Of a stretch of DNA of 64,000 bases, positions 1-7,734 are shown piece by piece. A program made the translations under genes and the position numbers. Below the pieces are notes generated by a model, which was not told where the DNA came from, did no database searches, and worked only from the letters and a program-made list of their open reading frames with translations. Where the stretch lies: assembly GCF_013395055.1 (NCBI RefSeq), contig NZ_CP058349.1, positions 3,161,501-3,225,500 on the forward strand, written 5' to 3'. This stretch comes from Pseudomonas sp. ABC1. GTDB taxonomy: Bacteria; Pseudomonadota; Gammaproteobacteria; Pseudomonadales; Pseudomonadaceae. Position 1 is the first letter of the stretch. Each line of letters begins with the position of its first letter.

Positions 1-15
1 GGCTGAAAACAAGCC

Positions 16-50
16 GAGGATTATACCTCAGACAGGCGCTTCTTCGCCAG
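16..50 (-). promoter_or_regulatory. Putative promoter reading out of the window (probably for rpoD)
   Basis: The minus strand carries a perfect TATAAT at 25-20. The -35 side is weak (TGGCGA about 18 bases upstream). It lies after the dnaG stop and points off the left end, where rpoD is expected in the rpsU-dnaG-rpoD operon. No rpoD start codon is inside the window, and the 191 bases left of dnaG show no gene. Confidence 0.4.
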
Positions 51-191
51 TTTGGCAGGCTTGTGAATGAGGGCCTGCCCGTGTTGAAAATCGTTCTTAA
101 ATGCTCGTTCGTGCGGGATCGGCAGGTTCTTGCGCCGATCCGGTCATGCTGCGCTGGCTATCGCCAGGTTTTCTGTCGGAGTGTTTCCGAT

Positions 192-2102
192 TCAGGGGGC
201 GCGACTGAGCAGGTTGCGCAGTTGATCTTTTTCTTCGCCATTAAGTTCACCCTGTCGCGCCTTGCGGAGCAGGTTCTCCAGGCTGCGCTCGCGTTGTCTG
301 GCTGCAAGGCTGGTTATGGTGTCGAAAAACTGTTGTTCAAGGTTCTCGCTGGAAATCAGCCACTCCTTCTCCGCCAGGGCGCGCAATAGCCTGCCCTGTT
401 CCGTTCCGTGCCAGCGTGCGATCAGTTGCAGGCTGCGCAGGCCGGGGGCTTTCTGCAGGGTGCCGAGGAGGGCGACGAGCAGTTGTGCGTAGGTGTCGTC
501 CTCGCCGGCGAAGTGGCTGACTTCTTCCACGCGCTGAGCCAGCTGCGGGTGGTGCAGGAGTGTGCGCAGCGCTGTGAGCGTCGGTGGTTCGACGCTGGTG
601 GGTGTGCGTGGCTGGCGAGGTGGGCGCTCTTCGCGTCGAGTGTTGCGCACGCGTTCGGTTTTCCAGTCTTTGTTCTTGCCTTTGCGTGGCGGCGTGTCGC
701 CCTGCCAGCTGGTGTCCTGGTAGAAATCCGGTGGTGCGTCGGTGGCGGGGTAGGCTGGCTCGTAGTGGTCGTACGGCGGGTGGTCTTCGTGCCCGGGGGC
801 TGTGGCGATGCTGGGCGCGGCTTCGCCTTCCAGGCCGGTGAGTTCCTTGAGGTGCCGGCGCATCAGGGCGCGCAGGTTGCTGCCGGGGACCTTGTCGATC
901 AGGGGGGCGGCGAGGGCGGCCAGGTGTGCCTTGCCCTCCAGGGAGCGCGGATCGGCTTCTTCGGCCAGTTGCTGGAACAGGTAGTCGGCCAGCGGTTGGG
1001 CCTGTTGCTGGATGCGGGCGAGGAAGGCTTCGTGGCCTTCGCTGCGCACCAGGCTGTCCGGGTCTTCGCCTTCGGGCAGGAACAGGAAGCGGGCGCGCAG
1101 GCCGTCCTGCAGGCTTGAAAGTGTGGCCTCCAGTGCGCGCCAGGCGGCCTTGCGGCCTGCTGCGTCACCGTCGAAACAGAACAGTACGCTGGGTGTCAGG
1201 CGGAACAGGCGCTTGAGGTGTTCCTCGCTGGTGGCTGTACCTAAGGTGGCCACGGCGTTGCGCAGGCCTTGCTGGGCGAGGGCGATGACGTCCATGTAGC
1301 CTTCCACCACGATGATTTCATCGAGATCGCGGTTGGCCTGGCGCGCTTCGTACAGGCCGTAGAGTTCCTGGCTTTTGTGGAAGACCGGGGTTTCCGGCGA
1401 GTTGAGGTACTTGGGCTTGTCATCGCCCAGCACGCGCCCGCCGAAGGCGATCACACGCCCACGGCTGTCGCGGATGGGAAACATGATGCGGTCGCGGAAG
1501 CGGTCGTAGCGCTTGCCGCTGTCGGCGTTCTCGATCAGCAGGCCGGCATCGATCATGGCCTTTTGCTGCAGGGCGTCGCCGCCCAGGTGTTTCATCAGGT
1601 TGTCCCAGCCGGGCGGGGCGAAGCCAAGGGCAAAGTCGCGGGCGATGACGCCGGACAGGCCACGGCCCTTGAGATAGTCGATGGCGGCCTTGCGCGCAGG
1701 GTGCCCCTTGAGGGCCTGGCGATAGAAGTCGGTTGCGGCCGACAGCAGCGGGTAGAGCGGCGAGTCGGTCGGCTGGCGTGGGCGATTGCCGCGACCGCTT
1801 TCCTCGCGAGGTACTTCCATTCCGGCGCGACGCGCCAGCTCCTCGACCGCCTCGGGGAATTCGAGGTTGTCGTGGTCCATGACGAAGCCGAGGGCGTTGC
1901 CGCCCGCGCCGCAGCCGAAGCAGTAGTAGAACTGTTTGTCCGGGCTGACGCTGAAGGACGGTGTCTTTTCCTTGTGGAAAGGACAGCAGGCCATGTAGTT
2001 CTTGCCGGCCTTCTTCAACTGGATGCGTGAGCCGACCACGTCCACGATATCGGAGCGGTTGAGCAGATCATCGATGAAGGATTGGGGGATCAGGCCGGCC
2101 AT
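192..2102 (-). CDS. dnaG: DNA primase DnaG
   Basis: Synthesises the RNA primers for leading- and lagging-strand replication and works with the DnaB helicase. 636 residues, close to the usual length. The N-terminal CHC2 zinc-binding domain shows C40, H43, C61 and C64. The RNA polymerase core has its TOPRIM segment near 261-320, with E267 in a VVEGYMDV motif and the acidic DGD at 311-313. A proline- and charge-rich linker (about 430-510) separates the core from the C-terminal DnaB-binding helical domain. It lies 135 bases downstream of rpsU with a hairpin between them, the classical arrangement that lowers primase expression relative to S21. rpoD should follow beyond the left edge. Start ATG at 2102 gives the conserved N-terminus MAGLIP. 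Confidence 0.98.
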   Translation of the reverse strand: MAGLIPQSFIDDLLNRSDIVDVVGSRIQLKKAGKNYMACCPFHKEKTPSFSVSPDKQFYYCFGCGAGGNALGFVMDHDNLEFPEAVEELARRAGMEVPREESGRGNRPRQPTDSPLYPLLSAATDFYRQALKGHPARKAAIDYLKGRGLSGVIARDFALGFAPPGWDNLMKHLGGDALQQKAMIDAGLLIENADSGKRYDRFRDRIMFPIRDSRGRVIAFGGRVLGDDKPKYLNSPETPVFHKSQELYGLYEARQANRDLDEIIVVEGYMDVIALAQQGLRNAVATLGTATSEEHLKRLFRLTPSVLFCFDGDAAGRKAAWRALEATLSSLQDGLRARFLFLPEGEDPDSLVRSEGHEAFLARIQQQAQPLADYLFQQLAEEADPRSLEGKAHLAALAAPLIDKVPGSNLRALMRRHLKELTGLEGEAAPSIATAPGHEDHPPYDHYEPAYPATDAPPDFYQDTSWQGDTPPRKGKNKDWKTERVRNTRREERPPRQPRTPTSVEPPTLTALRTLLHHPQLAQRVEEVSHFAGEDDTYAQLLVALLGTLQKAPGLRSLQLIARWHGTEQGRLLRALAEKEWLISSENLEQQFFDTITSLAARQRERSLENLLRKARQGELNGEEKDQLRNLLSRAP

Positions 2103-2192
2103 GGGGTGCAGGATACGCTTGCGGTGTTTCGGGCGGAAACGAAAAAGACTCCGGTCATTCGCCTTCGGCGAAGCGGAGTCTTATCGATGCAC

Positions 2193-2214
2193 AAAGCCCG
2201 GCAAGGCCGGGCTT
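2193..2214 (-). terminator. Partial terminator between rpsU and dnaG
   Basis: A near-perfect hairpin, AAGCCCGGC-CTT-GCCGGGCTTT on the minus strand, lies 24 bases after the rpsU stop. A second stem (AAGACTCCG / CGGAGTCTT, about 2145-2182) follows it. In this operon family an intercistronic terminator sets the high rpsU to low dnaG ratio, so partial termination is the expected role. Confidence 0.65.
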
Positions 2215-2237
2215 CGATTGCAGTCAGTCGCGCTGTA

Positions 2238-2453
2238 TCAGTACAGGCGAACGCTGCGGCGCTGTTCGCGCTGGACTTTCTTGGCGTGACGCTTTACGGC
2301 AGCGGCAGCTTTGCGCTTACGCTCGGCGGTCGGCTTCTCGTAGAATTCGCGGCTACGGACTTCGGCCAGAACACCGGCTTTTTCGCAAGAACGCTTGAAA
2401 CGGCGCAGGGCGACGTCGAAGGGTTCGTTCTCTTTAACTTTTACGTTGGGCAT
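2238..2453 (-). CDS. rpsU: 30S ribosomal protein S21
   Basis: Small-subunit protein needed for efficient initiation, close to the anti-Shine-Dalgarno end of 16S rRNA. 71 residues, the standard length. It begins MPNVKVKENEPFD and ends in a very basic tail (KRHAKKVQREQRRSVRLY), both family hallmarks. A purine-rich AAGTGAAGG precedes the start. It is the first gene of the macromolecular synthesis operon and is divergent from tsaD across about 200 bases (2454-2650), which must hold both promoters. I could not single out a convincing -35/-10 pair there. Confidence 0.98.
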   Translation of the reverse strand: MPNVKVKENEPFDVALRRFKRSCEKAGVLAEVRSREFYEKPTAERKRKAAAAVKRHAKKVQREQRRSVRLY

Positions 2454-2650
2454 CCAGGACTTACCTTCACTTGATTACCGGTTGCAACGCGCTTCGGCAA
2501 ATGACTCGTAAGCACGCTGGTTTTCAGGGGTGCGGATGTTACCTTCTCGTCGCCAGGAATGCAAAGCCTGTGAGTGAAAGCGCTGGCCGGCGTGCGGCCC
2601 GGGCGATTAATATGCGCGGCTTCATTCGCTTCCCTCGAAGGTTCGGGCCC

Positions 2651-3688
2651 ATGCTGGTGCTGGGGTTGGAAACATCCTGCGACGAGACCGGCGTCGCGCT
2701 ATACGACAGCGAACAAGGACTGTTGGCCGATGCGCTGTTCAGCCAGATCGACCTGCACCGGGTCTACGGCGGTGTGGTGCCGGAACTGGCCTCGCGTGAC
2801 CATGTGAAACGCATGCTGCCGCTGATCCGCCAGGTGCTGGACGAAGCCGGACGACTCCCTACGGATATCGACGCGATCGCCTATACGGCGGGTCCGGGTC
2901 TGGTCGGTGCATTGCTGGTGGGCGCCTCCTGCGCCCAGGCGATGGCCTTCGCATGGGGCGTGCCGGCGGTCGGCGTGCACCACATGGAAGGGCATCTGCT
3001 GGCGCCGATGCTGGAGGAGCAGCCCCCGGCGTTTCCGTTCGTGGCGCTGCTGGTTTCCGGCGGGCATACGCAGTTGGTCCGGGTCGAGGGCATCGGTCAC
3101 TACGAACTGCTGGGCGAGTCGCTGGACGATGCTGCGGGCGAGGCCTTCGACAAGACCGCCAAACTGATGGGGTTGCGCTATCCGGGCGGCCCCGAGATCG
3201 CGGTGCTGGCCGAACAAGGCACGCCGGGACGCTTCACGTTTCCACGGCCGATGACGGACCGTCCGGGCCTGGATTTCAGCTTCAGCGGTCTGAAGACCTT
3301 TACCCTGAATACCTGGCAGCAGTGCCGAAATGCCGGCGACGATAGCGAACAGACGCGCAGCGATGTCGCCCTGGCATTCCAGCAGGCAGTGGTCGAGACG
3401 CTGGTCATCAAATGCCGCCGTGCGCTCAAGCAGGCTGGGCTGAAAAGTCTGGTGATCGCGGGTGGCGTCAGTGCCAACCAGTCGTTGCGCCTGGCGCTGG
3501 AGAGCATGCTGAGCGATCTGGGTGGCAAGGTGTTCTACGCCAGGCCGCGCTTCTGTACGGATAACGGTGCGATGATCGCTTATGCCGGTTGCCAGCGCCT
3601 GTTGGCCGGGCAGCATGACGGGCCGGAAATCAGTGTGCAGGCGCGCTGGCCGATGGATGAGTTGCCCGCGTGTTCTGCTCACCCGTAG
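2651..3688 (+). CDS. tsaD: tRNA N6-threonylcarbamoyladenosine transferase TsaD
   Basis: Transfers the threonylcarbamoyl group from threonylcarbamoyl-AMP to A37 of ANN-decoding tRNAs, in a complex with TsaB and TsaE in the cytoplasm. 345 residues, normal length. ASKHA fold, with ETSCDETGVALYD at the N-terminus, the metal-binding HMEGH at 111-115 and a glycine-rich LVSGGHTQLV phosphate loop. The frame stays open upstream to 2471, but the start at 2651 gives the conserved MLVLGLETSCDET N-terminus. It diverges from rpsU and converges with plsY, with 33 bases between stops. Confidence 0.97.
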   Translation: MLVLGLETSCDETGVALYDSEQGLLADALFSQIDLHRVYGGVVPELASRDHVKRMLPLIRQVLDEAGRLPTDIDAIAYTAGPGLVGALLVGASCAQAMAFAWGVPAVGVHHMEGHLLAPMLEEQPPAFPFVALLVSGGHTQLVRVEGIGHYELLGESLDDAAGEAFDKTAKLMGLRYPGGPEIAVLAEQGTPGRFTFPRPMTDRPGLDFSFSGLKTFTLNTWQQCRNAGDDSEQTRSDVALAFQQAVVETLVIKCRRALKQAGLKSLVIAGGVSANQSLRLALESMLSDLGGKVFYARPRFCTDNGAMIAYAGCQRLLAGQHDGPEISVQARWPMDELPACSAHP

Positions 3689-3721
3689 GGTCTGGACTGG
3701 AGTAGCGCACCTTTGGGCGAC

Positions 3722-4291
3722 TCAGAAGTGCCGTTCGCGCCCGGCCAGCAGGTCATGCAGGTTGCTGCGATGCCGCCAGACGACCAGGCAGGCCAGCAGG
3801 CTCATGGGCAGCAAGGCTTCGGGTTGCTGCCAGGCCAGCAGTGGCAGGCACACGGGCAGCGCCGTGAGTGCGGCCAGGGAGCTGGTGCGGGTCAGGCGCA
3901 AGGTCAGTAGCCAGGCGATGATCGCCAGCAGAGCTGCGGGCGGATAGAGCCCGAGCAAGGCCCCGGCGGAGGTGGCGACGCCTTTGCCGCCGCGAAAGTG
4001 GAAGTACAACGGGTAGAGGTGTCCGAATACCGCTGCCAGGCCGATCCAGGCTTGCTGCTGGAGCGAAAAGTCCAGCCTTGCGGCAAGCAGTACGGGCAGC
4101 AGACCTTTGAACAGGTCGCCGAGCAGGGTCCAGATGGCCAGGCGCTTGCCGGCCACGCGCAGCATGTTGGTGGCGCCGGGGTTGCCCGAGCCGAGGGCAC
4201 GCGGGTCGGGCATGCCGGCCTTGCGGCTGAGCAGGATGGCGAATGACAGCGAGCCGAGAAGGTAAGCGAGCAGTGCCAGTAGCCAGAACAT
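3722..4291 (-). CDS. plsY: Glycerol-3-phosphate acyltransferase PlsY
   Basis: Inner-membrane enzyme that acylates glycerol 3-phosphate from acyl-phosphate, the first step of phospholipid synthesis with PlsX. 189 residues with about five hydrophobic segments. It carries the family motifs GSGNPGATNMLR (about 35-46) and HFRGGKGVAT (about 97-106). It is divergent from folB (75 bases between starts), a conserved arrangement in pseudomonads. Confidence 0.97.
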   Translation of the reverse strand: MFWLLALLAYLLGSLSFAILLSRKAGMPDPRALGSGNPGATNMLRVAGKRLAIWTLLGDLFKGLLPVLLAARLDFSLQQQAWIGLAAVFGHLYPLYFHFRGGKGVATSAGALLGLYPPAALLAIIAWLLTLRLTRTSSLAALTALPVCLPLLAWQQPEALLPMSLLACLVVWRHRSNLHDLLAGRERHF

Positions 4292-4366
4292 TAAGATCTA
4301 TCCGGGGCGGTGAGCCTCTGAGTCTAGCGGTGTGCCGCGTGCTTGTCGTGCCGCAGGAGAGTTGAG

Positions 4367-4720
4367 TTGGATACAGTATTTATCGAAGGGCTGGAGGTCG
4401 ACACACTGATCGGCGCCTACGACTGGGAGCGCGGTATCCGTCAGTGCCTGCACCTGGATCTCGCCCTTGGCTGGGATATCCGCCCCGCGGCGCAGAACGA
4501 TGAGCTGGACAAGGCGCTGGACTACGCCTGTGTCATCGCCCGGATCGATGCATTCGCCCAGGCTTCGCGCTTCGAACTGGTGGAGACGTTCGCCGAACGG
4601 CTGGCCGCCTGCCTGATGACGGAGTTCGGCATTCCCTGGGTGCGTCTCAAGGTGATCAAGCCTGGGGTCAATCCCAGGGCTCGTGGGCTCGGCGTGGAGA
4701 TCGAACGCGGATGTCGCTGA
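4367..4720 (+). CDS. folB: Dihydroneopterin aldolase FolB
   Basis: Converts 7,8-dihydroneopterin to 6-hydroxymethyl-dihydropterin in folate synthesis. 117 residues, typical for the family. E21 (GAYDWERGIRQ) and K98 (LKVIKPGV) fit the active-site Glu and Lys. I place the start at TTG 4367, giving MDTVFIEGLEVD, because an AGGAGA ribosome-binding site sits at 4355-4360. The in-frame TTG at 4343 would put that site inside the gene. It overlaps folK by 10 bases, implying translational coupling of two consecutive pathway steps. Confidence 0.95.
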   Translation: MDTVFIEGLEVDTLIGAYDWERGIRQCLHLDLALGWDIRPAAQNDELDKALDYACVIARIDAFAQASRFELVETFAERLAACLMTEFGIPWVRLKVIKPGVNPRARGLGVEIERGCR

Positions 4721-5244
4721 CGCCGGTTCTGCTTGGGCTGGGCAGCAATGTCGAGCGCGAGAAACACCTGACGGCCGGCCTGGACGCGCTTTCCTCGCTG
4801 CTGGTCGGTATGCGCTGCTCGCCGGTTTTCGAAAGCCTGGCGGTTGGCTACAAGGGTGACAATTTCTACAATCTGGTGGTCATGGGCCATTGCGAGTCCG
4901 AGCTGACGGAGCTCGACCGCCGTCTGAAATTCATCGAAGCCGACAATGGTCGCTATGCGCCGGATCGCAAGGGGCTGCCCCTGGATATCGACGTATTGAC
5001 CTTTGGTGATCTGCACGGCGATTTCAATGGGCTGGTCTTGCCGCGCATGGAAATCCTGCGCAATGCCTTCGTCCTCTGGCCCCTGGCGCTGCTGGCGCCA
5101 GAGGTACGGCATTCGGGCAATGGCAGGTGTTTCGCCGACTTGTGGCGGGACGCGCAAATCGACCAGCAGCTGTGGCCCGTGCCGTTTTTCTGGCAAGGCC
5201 GGTCATTGACTCCGGATGAATTGCTGGAGGCGTATCCGAAGTAG
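4711..5244 (+). CDS. folK: HPPK, 6-hydroxymethyl-dihydropterin pyrophosphokinase FolK
   Basis: Transfers pyrophosphate from ATP to the product of FolB. 177 residues. It shows the N-terminal GLGSN (residues 9-13), the metal-binding DID (92-94, followed by VLTFGD), and LPRMEILRNAFVLWPL, which matches the HPPK signature PRx(4)RxFVLxPL. The C-terminus extends some 20 residues past the core. It is encoded in an overlapping pair with folB and converges with a minus-strand lipoprotein gene. In P. aeruginosa cca follows shortly; here a 4.5 kb block intervenes. Confidence 0.94.
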   Translation: MSLTPVLLGLGSNVEREKHLTAGLDALSSLLVGMRCSPVFESLAVGYKGDNFYNLVVMGHCESELTELDRRLKFIEADNGRYAPDRKGLPLDIDVLTFGDLHGDFNGLVLPRMEILRNAFVLWPLALLAPEVRHSGNGRCFADLWRDAQIDQQLWPVPFFWQGRSLTPDELLEAYPK

Positions 5245-5315
5245 CGGGGTGTTCGCTCCAGCAGTGGGCGGTAGCCCAGGCACGCAGGCCATCCGTCGAC
5301 AGCCGGAGCGGGGCA

Positions 5316-6362
5316 TCAATTTTTCCAGCATTTGGGGAAACGCTCACATACGGAATAGCGTCGATCTAGGTCTGCCATCCGGTTTATGTGCTCGCTGAGG
5401 GCTTCCCTTATCAAGTCCCTGCTCACGCGCTCGTAATGTTGCAGCATCAGGTTGTTGGTGGTGAGCATCTTGCCCAGGTCGGCCGTTTCGCTATCAGGCG
5501 CCAGCTCCTTGATCTGCTCTGTATCGAGTTGGCGCAAGCGCGTTCGATAGTCGTCTTTGTAGCGTTGCAGGGCTCGACTCTTCTGCAGCGAGACGTCACG
5601 TGCAAAGCGTTCCATGCTGTCGCGATATTCGGTCCAGTAAGTTTCCGGCAAGGCGAAGCCGATCTGCGCCTTGCGCTCGACGATGTTTTTCTCGATCGAT
5701 TCGTCCTTGCCCGCTTTCTCGGTATTGTCCTCAGCGCCAGCCTTCATCTTCTCGATGATGCTCTCGTCGATGATTCGATCGATCAGCGCGGCGCGCTCCG
5801 GCGTGTCGGGCAATGTCTCGGGAGCCTTCGGGAACAGGGCGTTGCGCCCGGCACAACTGGGAAGACCTTTGTTAACCAGAATGACGTTTGTGCGGACGAC
5901 CTTGCCCTGAACCTGGTCCAGGCGCTTGAGCGCCGACACACACTTGCTGCCAGCGTAGTTGAAGGTCAACTCGTATTCCGAGCCGCTTTGCGGCGTAAAG
6001 TTGAATGCACCGCCGCACACGCTGCCTGTGCTCACCGAGTTTGTGAGCAGAAGCGTCTCCTGGCCTGGTTCGAGACGGATCTCCAGGTAAGCCTTGGCAT
6101 CTGCCGGTGGTGCCGCACGCATTTCCGCTCGGCGTTTGGTGTTGGCGGCGAACAGGTTGTTCAGCAGCCCGGTGGTTCGACCATCACAGTGCTCGGCATC
6201 GAGCAGGCTGAGGGTGGCACTGTCCATGTCGCTGATGAAGCGCAGCTTGGCTGCGTCAGGCGCAGTGCTGTCGGGGTATGAGCCATGGAAGCTGCAGCCG
6301 ACTGACAAAGCTGCGGCGGTGATCAGCGCAACGGCCGTGCGAAGTGAGCGAATATATGTCAT
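5316..6362 (-). CDS. Predicted lipoprotein of unknown function (348 aa)
   Basis: I do not recognise the family. The N-terminus is a lipoprotein signal peptide with lipobox LSVGC, so C23 would be lipidated. The mature part is hydrophilic and helix-rich, with a charged stretch near 200-240 and four to five further cysteines that could form periplasmic disulfides. It lies between folK and a divergently oriented second lipoprotein gene (123 bases apart), in the block that separates folK from cca. Envelope location is well supported; function is unknown. Confidence 0.75.
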   Translation of the reverse strand: MTYIRSLRTAVALITAAALSVGCSFHGSYPDSTAPDAAKLRFISDMDSATLSLLDAEHCDGRTTGLLNNLFAANTKRRAEMRAAPPADAKAYLEIRLEPGQETLLLTNSVSTGSVCGGAFNFTPQSGSEYELTFNYAGSKCVSALKRLDQVQGKVVRTNVILVNKGLPSCAGRNALFPKAPETLPDTPERAALIDRIIDESIIEKMKAGAEDNTEKAGKDESIEKNIVERKAQIGFALPETYWTEYRDSMERFARDVSLQKSRALQRYKDDYRTRLRQLDTEQIKELAPDSETADLGKMLTTNNLMLQHYERVSRDLIREALSEHINRMADLDRRYSVCERFPKCWKN

Positions 6363-6485
6363 GGAGTGTGTCGCCCTTGATACATGGGGAGCGGGGCGGT
6401 GATCCTAATGAACGGTGTCATGGTCGTCCAGCAGAGCTGCTCGGGACCGGTGCACTGGTATTCGTCGATTGATTGGGAGTGAAGG

Positions 6486-7043
6486 ATGTTCGGTGTACGT
6501 CAGCTGCTGGTTGTTTTTCTGCTGGGAATCATTGCAGGCTGCTCATCAATGCCCGAGGAGATGAGCCTTGGCTCGAAGGTCTATTCGGAGAGAAACGCCG
6601 GTCTGGTGGTTGGCGCAATGGTCGGCAGTGGCCCTTATGGTACTTGGCTCGAATTTCGCGAAATCAATACGGATAAACGATTCGGCTGGGCGGTCAAGGA
6701 TTACTACTCGGCCTGGCTGCCTGCGGGCGAGTACGAAGTTTCCTCGTTGGGTTCGCGACGCGGAGTGATGGGCCCCTATTCCGGCTCGCTGCGTTTCAGT
6801 GTGAAACAAGGCGAGGTCAACTACCTGGGCGAGTTGGTTTACGGTTGCGCTGCCGAGAGTCGCCCGGCTGCGCTATATGGCGTCATGAATTGCGGGTTCC
6901 TGGCGCTCGGCAGCTGTTCGGTGCCATCGCCCAGTGTGGGCGTCTGCATGGTCGACAGACAGGAACAGGCATTGCGCATCTTCCTGAAGGCGCACCCTGA
7001 ATATGCCGACCTCCCTGTTCGCTCCTCAACCATGGGCAGATGA
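6486..7043 (+). CDS. Predicted lipoprotein of unknown function (185 aa)
   Basis: Signal peptide MFGVRQLLVVFLLGIIAGC with the lipobox cysteine at residue 19, preceded by a GGAGTGAAGG ribosome-binding site. The mature region suggests a small beta-rich domain, with lines such as WLPAGEYEVSSLGS and VNYLGELVYGC. It has paired cysteines near 120-150. No catalytic motif is visible. It is divergent from the 5316-6362 lipoprotein, suggesting a shared control region at 6363-6485. A pair of alternative hairpins follows the stop. Confidence 0.75.
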   Translation: MFGVRQLLVVFLLGIIAGCSSMPEEMSLGSKVYSERNAGLVVGAMVGSGPYGTWLEFREINTDKRFGWAVKDYYSAWLPAGEYEVSSLGSRRGVMGPYSGSLRFSVKQGEVNYLGELVYGCAAESRPAALYGVMNCGFLALGSCSVPSPSVGVCMVDRQEQALRIFLKAHPEYADLPVRSSTMGR

Positions 7044-7096
7044 TCGTGGATGAGTGAGGTCGTGTGATTGCCTCGCTCAGTGCCATGCCTTTCGAT

Positions 7097-7129
7097 GCCT
7101 TTGGCTTGCCAAAGGCGTATTTGGCAAGC
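7097..7129 (+). terminator. Overlapping alternative hairpins downstream of a lipoprotein gene
   Basis: Two mutually exclusive perfect stems share bases: GCCTTTGG/CCAAAGGC (7097-7116, 4-base loop) and GCTTGCCAAA/TTTGGCAAGC (7104-7129, 6-base loop). There is no clear U-tract, so intrinsic termination is only a possibility. The rest of 7044-7238 shows no gene. Confidence 0.35.
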
Positions 7130-7238
7130 TCAGCTACTCTTAATGGTCCGCCTGGCGTTTGGTTCGGTACGCTTGTGCAGGTGGCCCGTGAACTGTTCGA
7201 GCTCAGCCGCCAGTACCAGCCTTGAGCCCATGAGGTTC

Positions 7239-7721
7239 CTAGGGCGCGCCGACGATGATCACCACGCGGCGGTTCTCGCTGCGCCCGGTGGCGGTCTCGT
7301 TGCTGGCGATGGGCTTTCTCTGGCCCATGGCGCGTATCTGGATGGCATGCTCCGGCATGCCGTTGCCGATCATGGCGTCGGCGACGGTCTGGGCGCGCCG
7401 TTGGGATAGCTGCTCGTTATAGGCGGGCCGGCCCTGGTCGTCGGTGTGCCCTTCCAGAATGATGTCGTCGATGCCCACGCTGGTCAGCGCGCGGGTGATG
7501 CGTGTGATCAGTTGCTGGCTGTCGCTGGATAGCTGTTCCGAGTCGGTCTCGAAGAGCACCTTGCCCTGGAGTCCGAACTCCCAGCCTTCTTCGGTCCAGA
7601 CGAAGCCCTGGGCCTTGAGCATGGCGACCTGCTCTGGCGTTAGGCCGGCGGGCGGGGTGCTCTGGCAGCCGCCCAGCATGAGGATGGCGAGTAGGCCGAT
7701 GAGGTATAGCGCATTACGCAT
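7239..7721 (-). CDS. yfiB: OmpA-like outer-membrane lipoprotein YfiB
   Basis: In P. aeruginosa, YfiB sits in the outer membrane, binds peptidoglycan and sequesters YfiR, thereby freeing YfiN. 160 residues. Signal peptide with lipobox LGGC (C19), then an OmpA C-terminal domain from about residue 50 with the peptidoglycan-binding signature EGHTDDQGRPAYNEQLSQRR. Third gene of yfiR-yfiN-yfiB, 13 bases after yfiN. Other OmpA-type lipoproteins such as Pal look similar alone, but the neighbours settle the call. Confidence 0.92.
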   Translation of the reverse strand: MRNALYLIGLLAILMLGGCQSTPPAGLTPEQVAMLKAQGFVWTEEGWEFGLQGKVLFETDSEQLSSDSQQLITRITRALTSVGIDDIILEGHTDDQGRPAYNEQLSQRRAQTVADAMIGNGMPEHAIQIRAMGQRKPIASNETATGRSENRRVVIIVGAP

Positions 7722-7734
7722 GGTGCAGCTCCTG

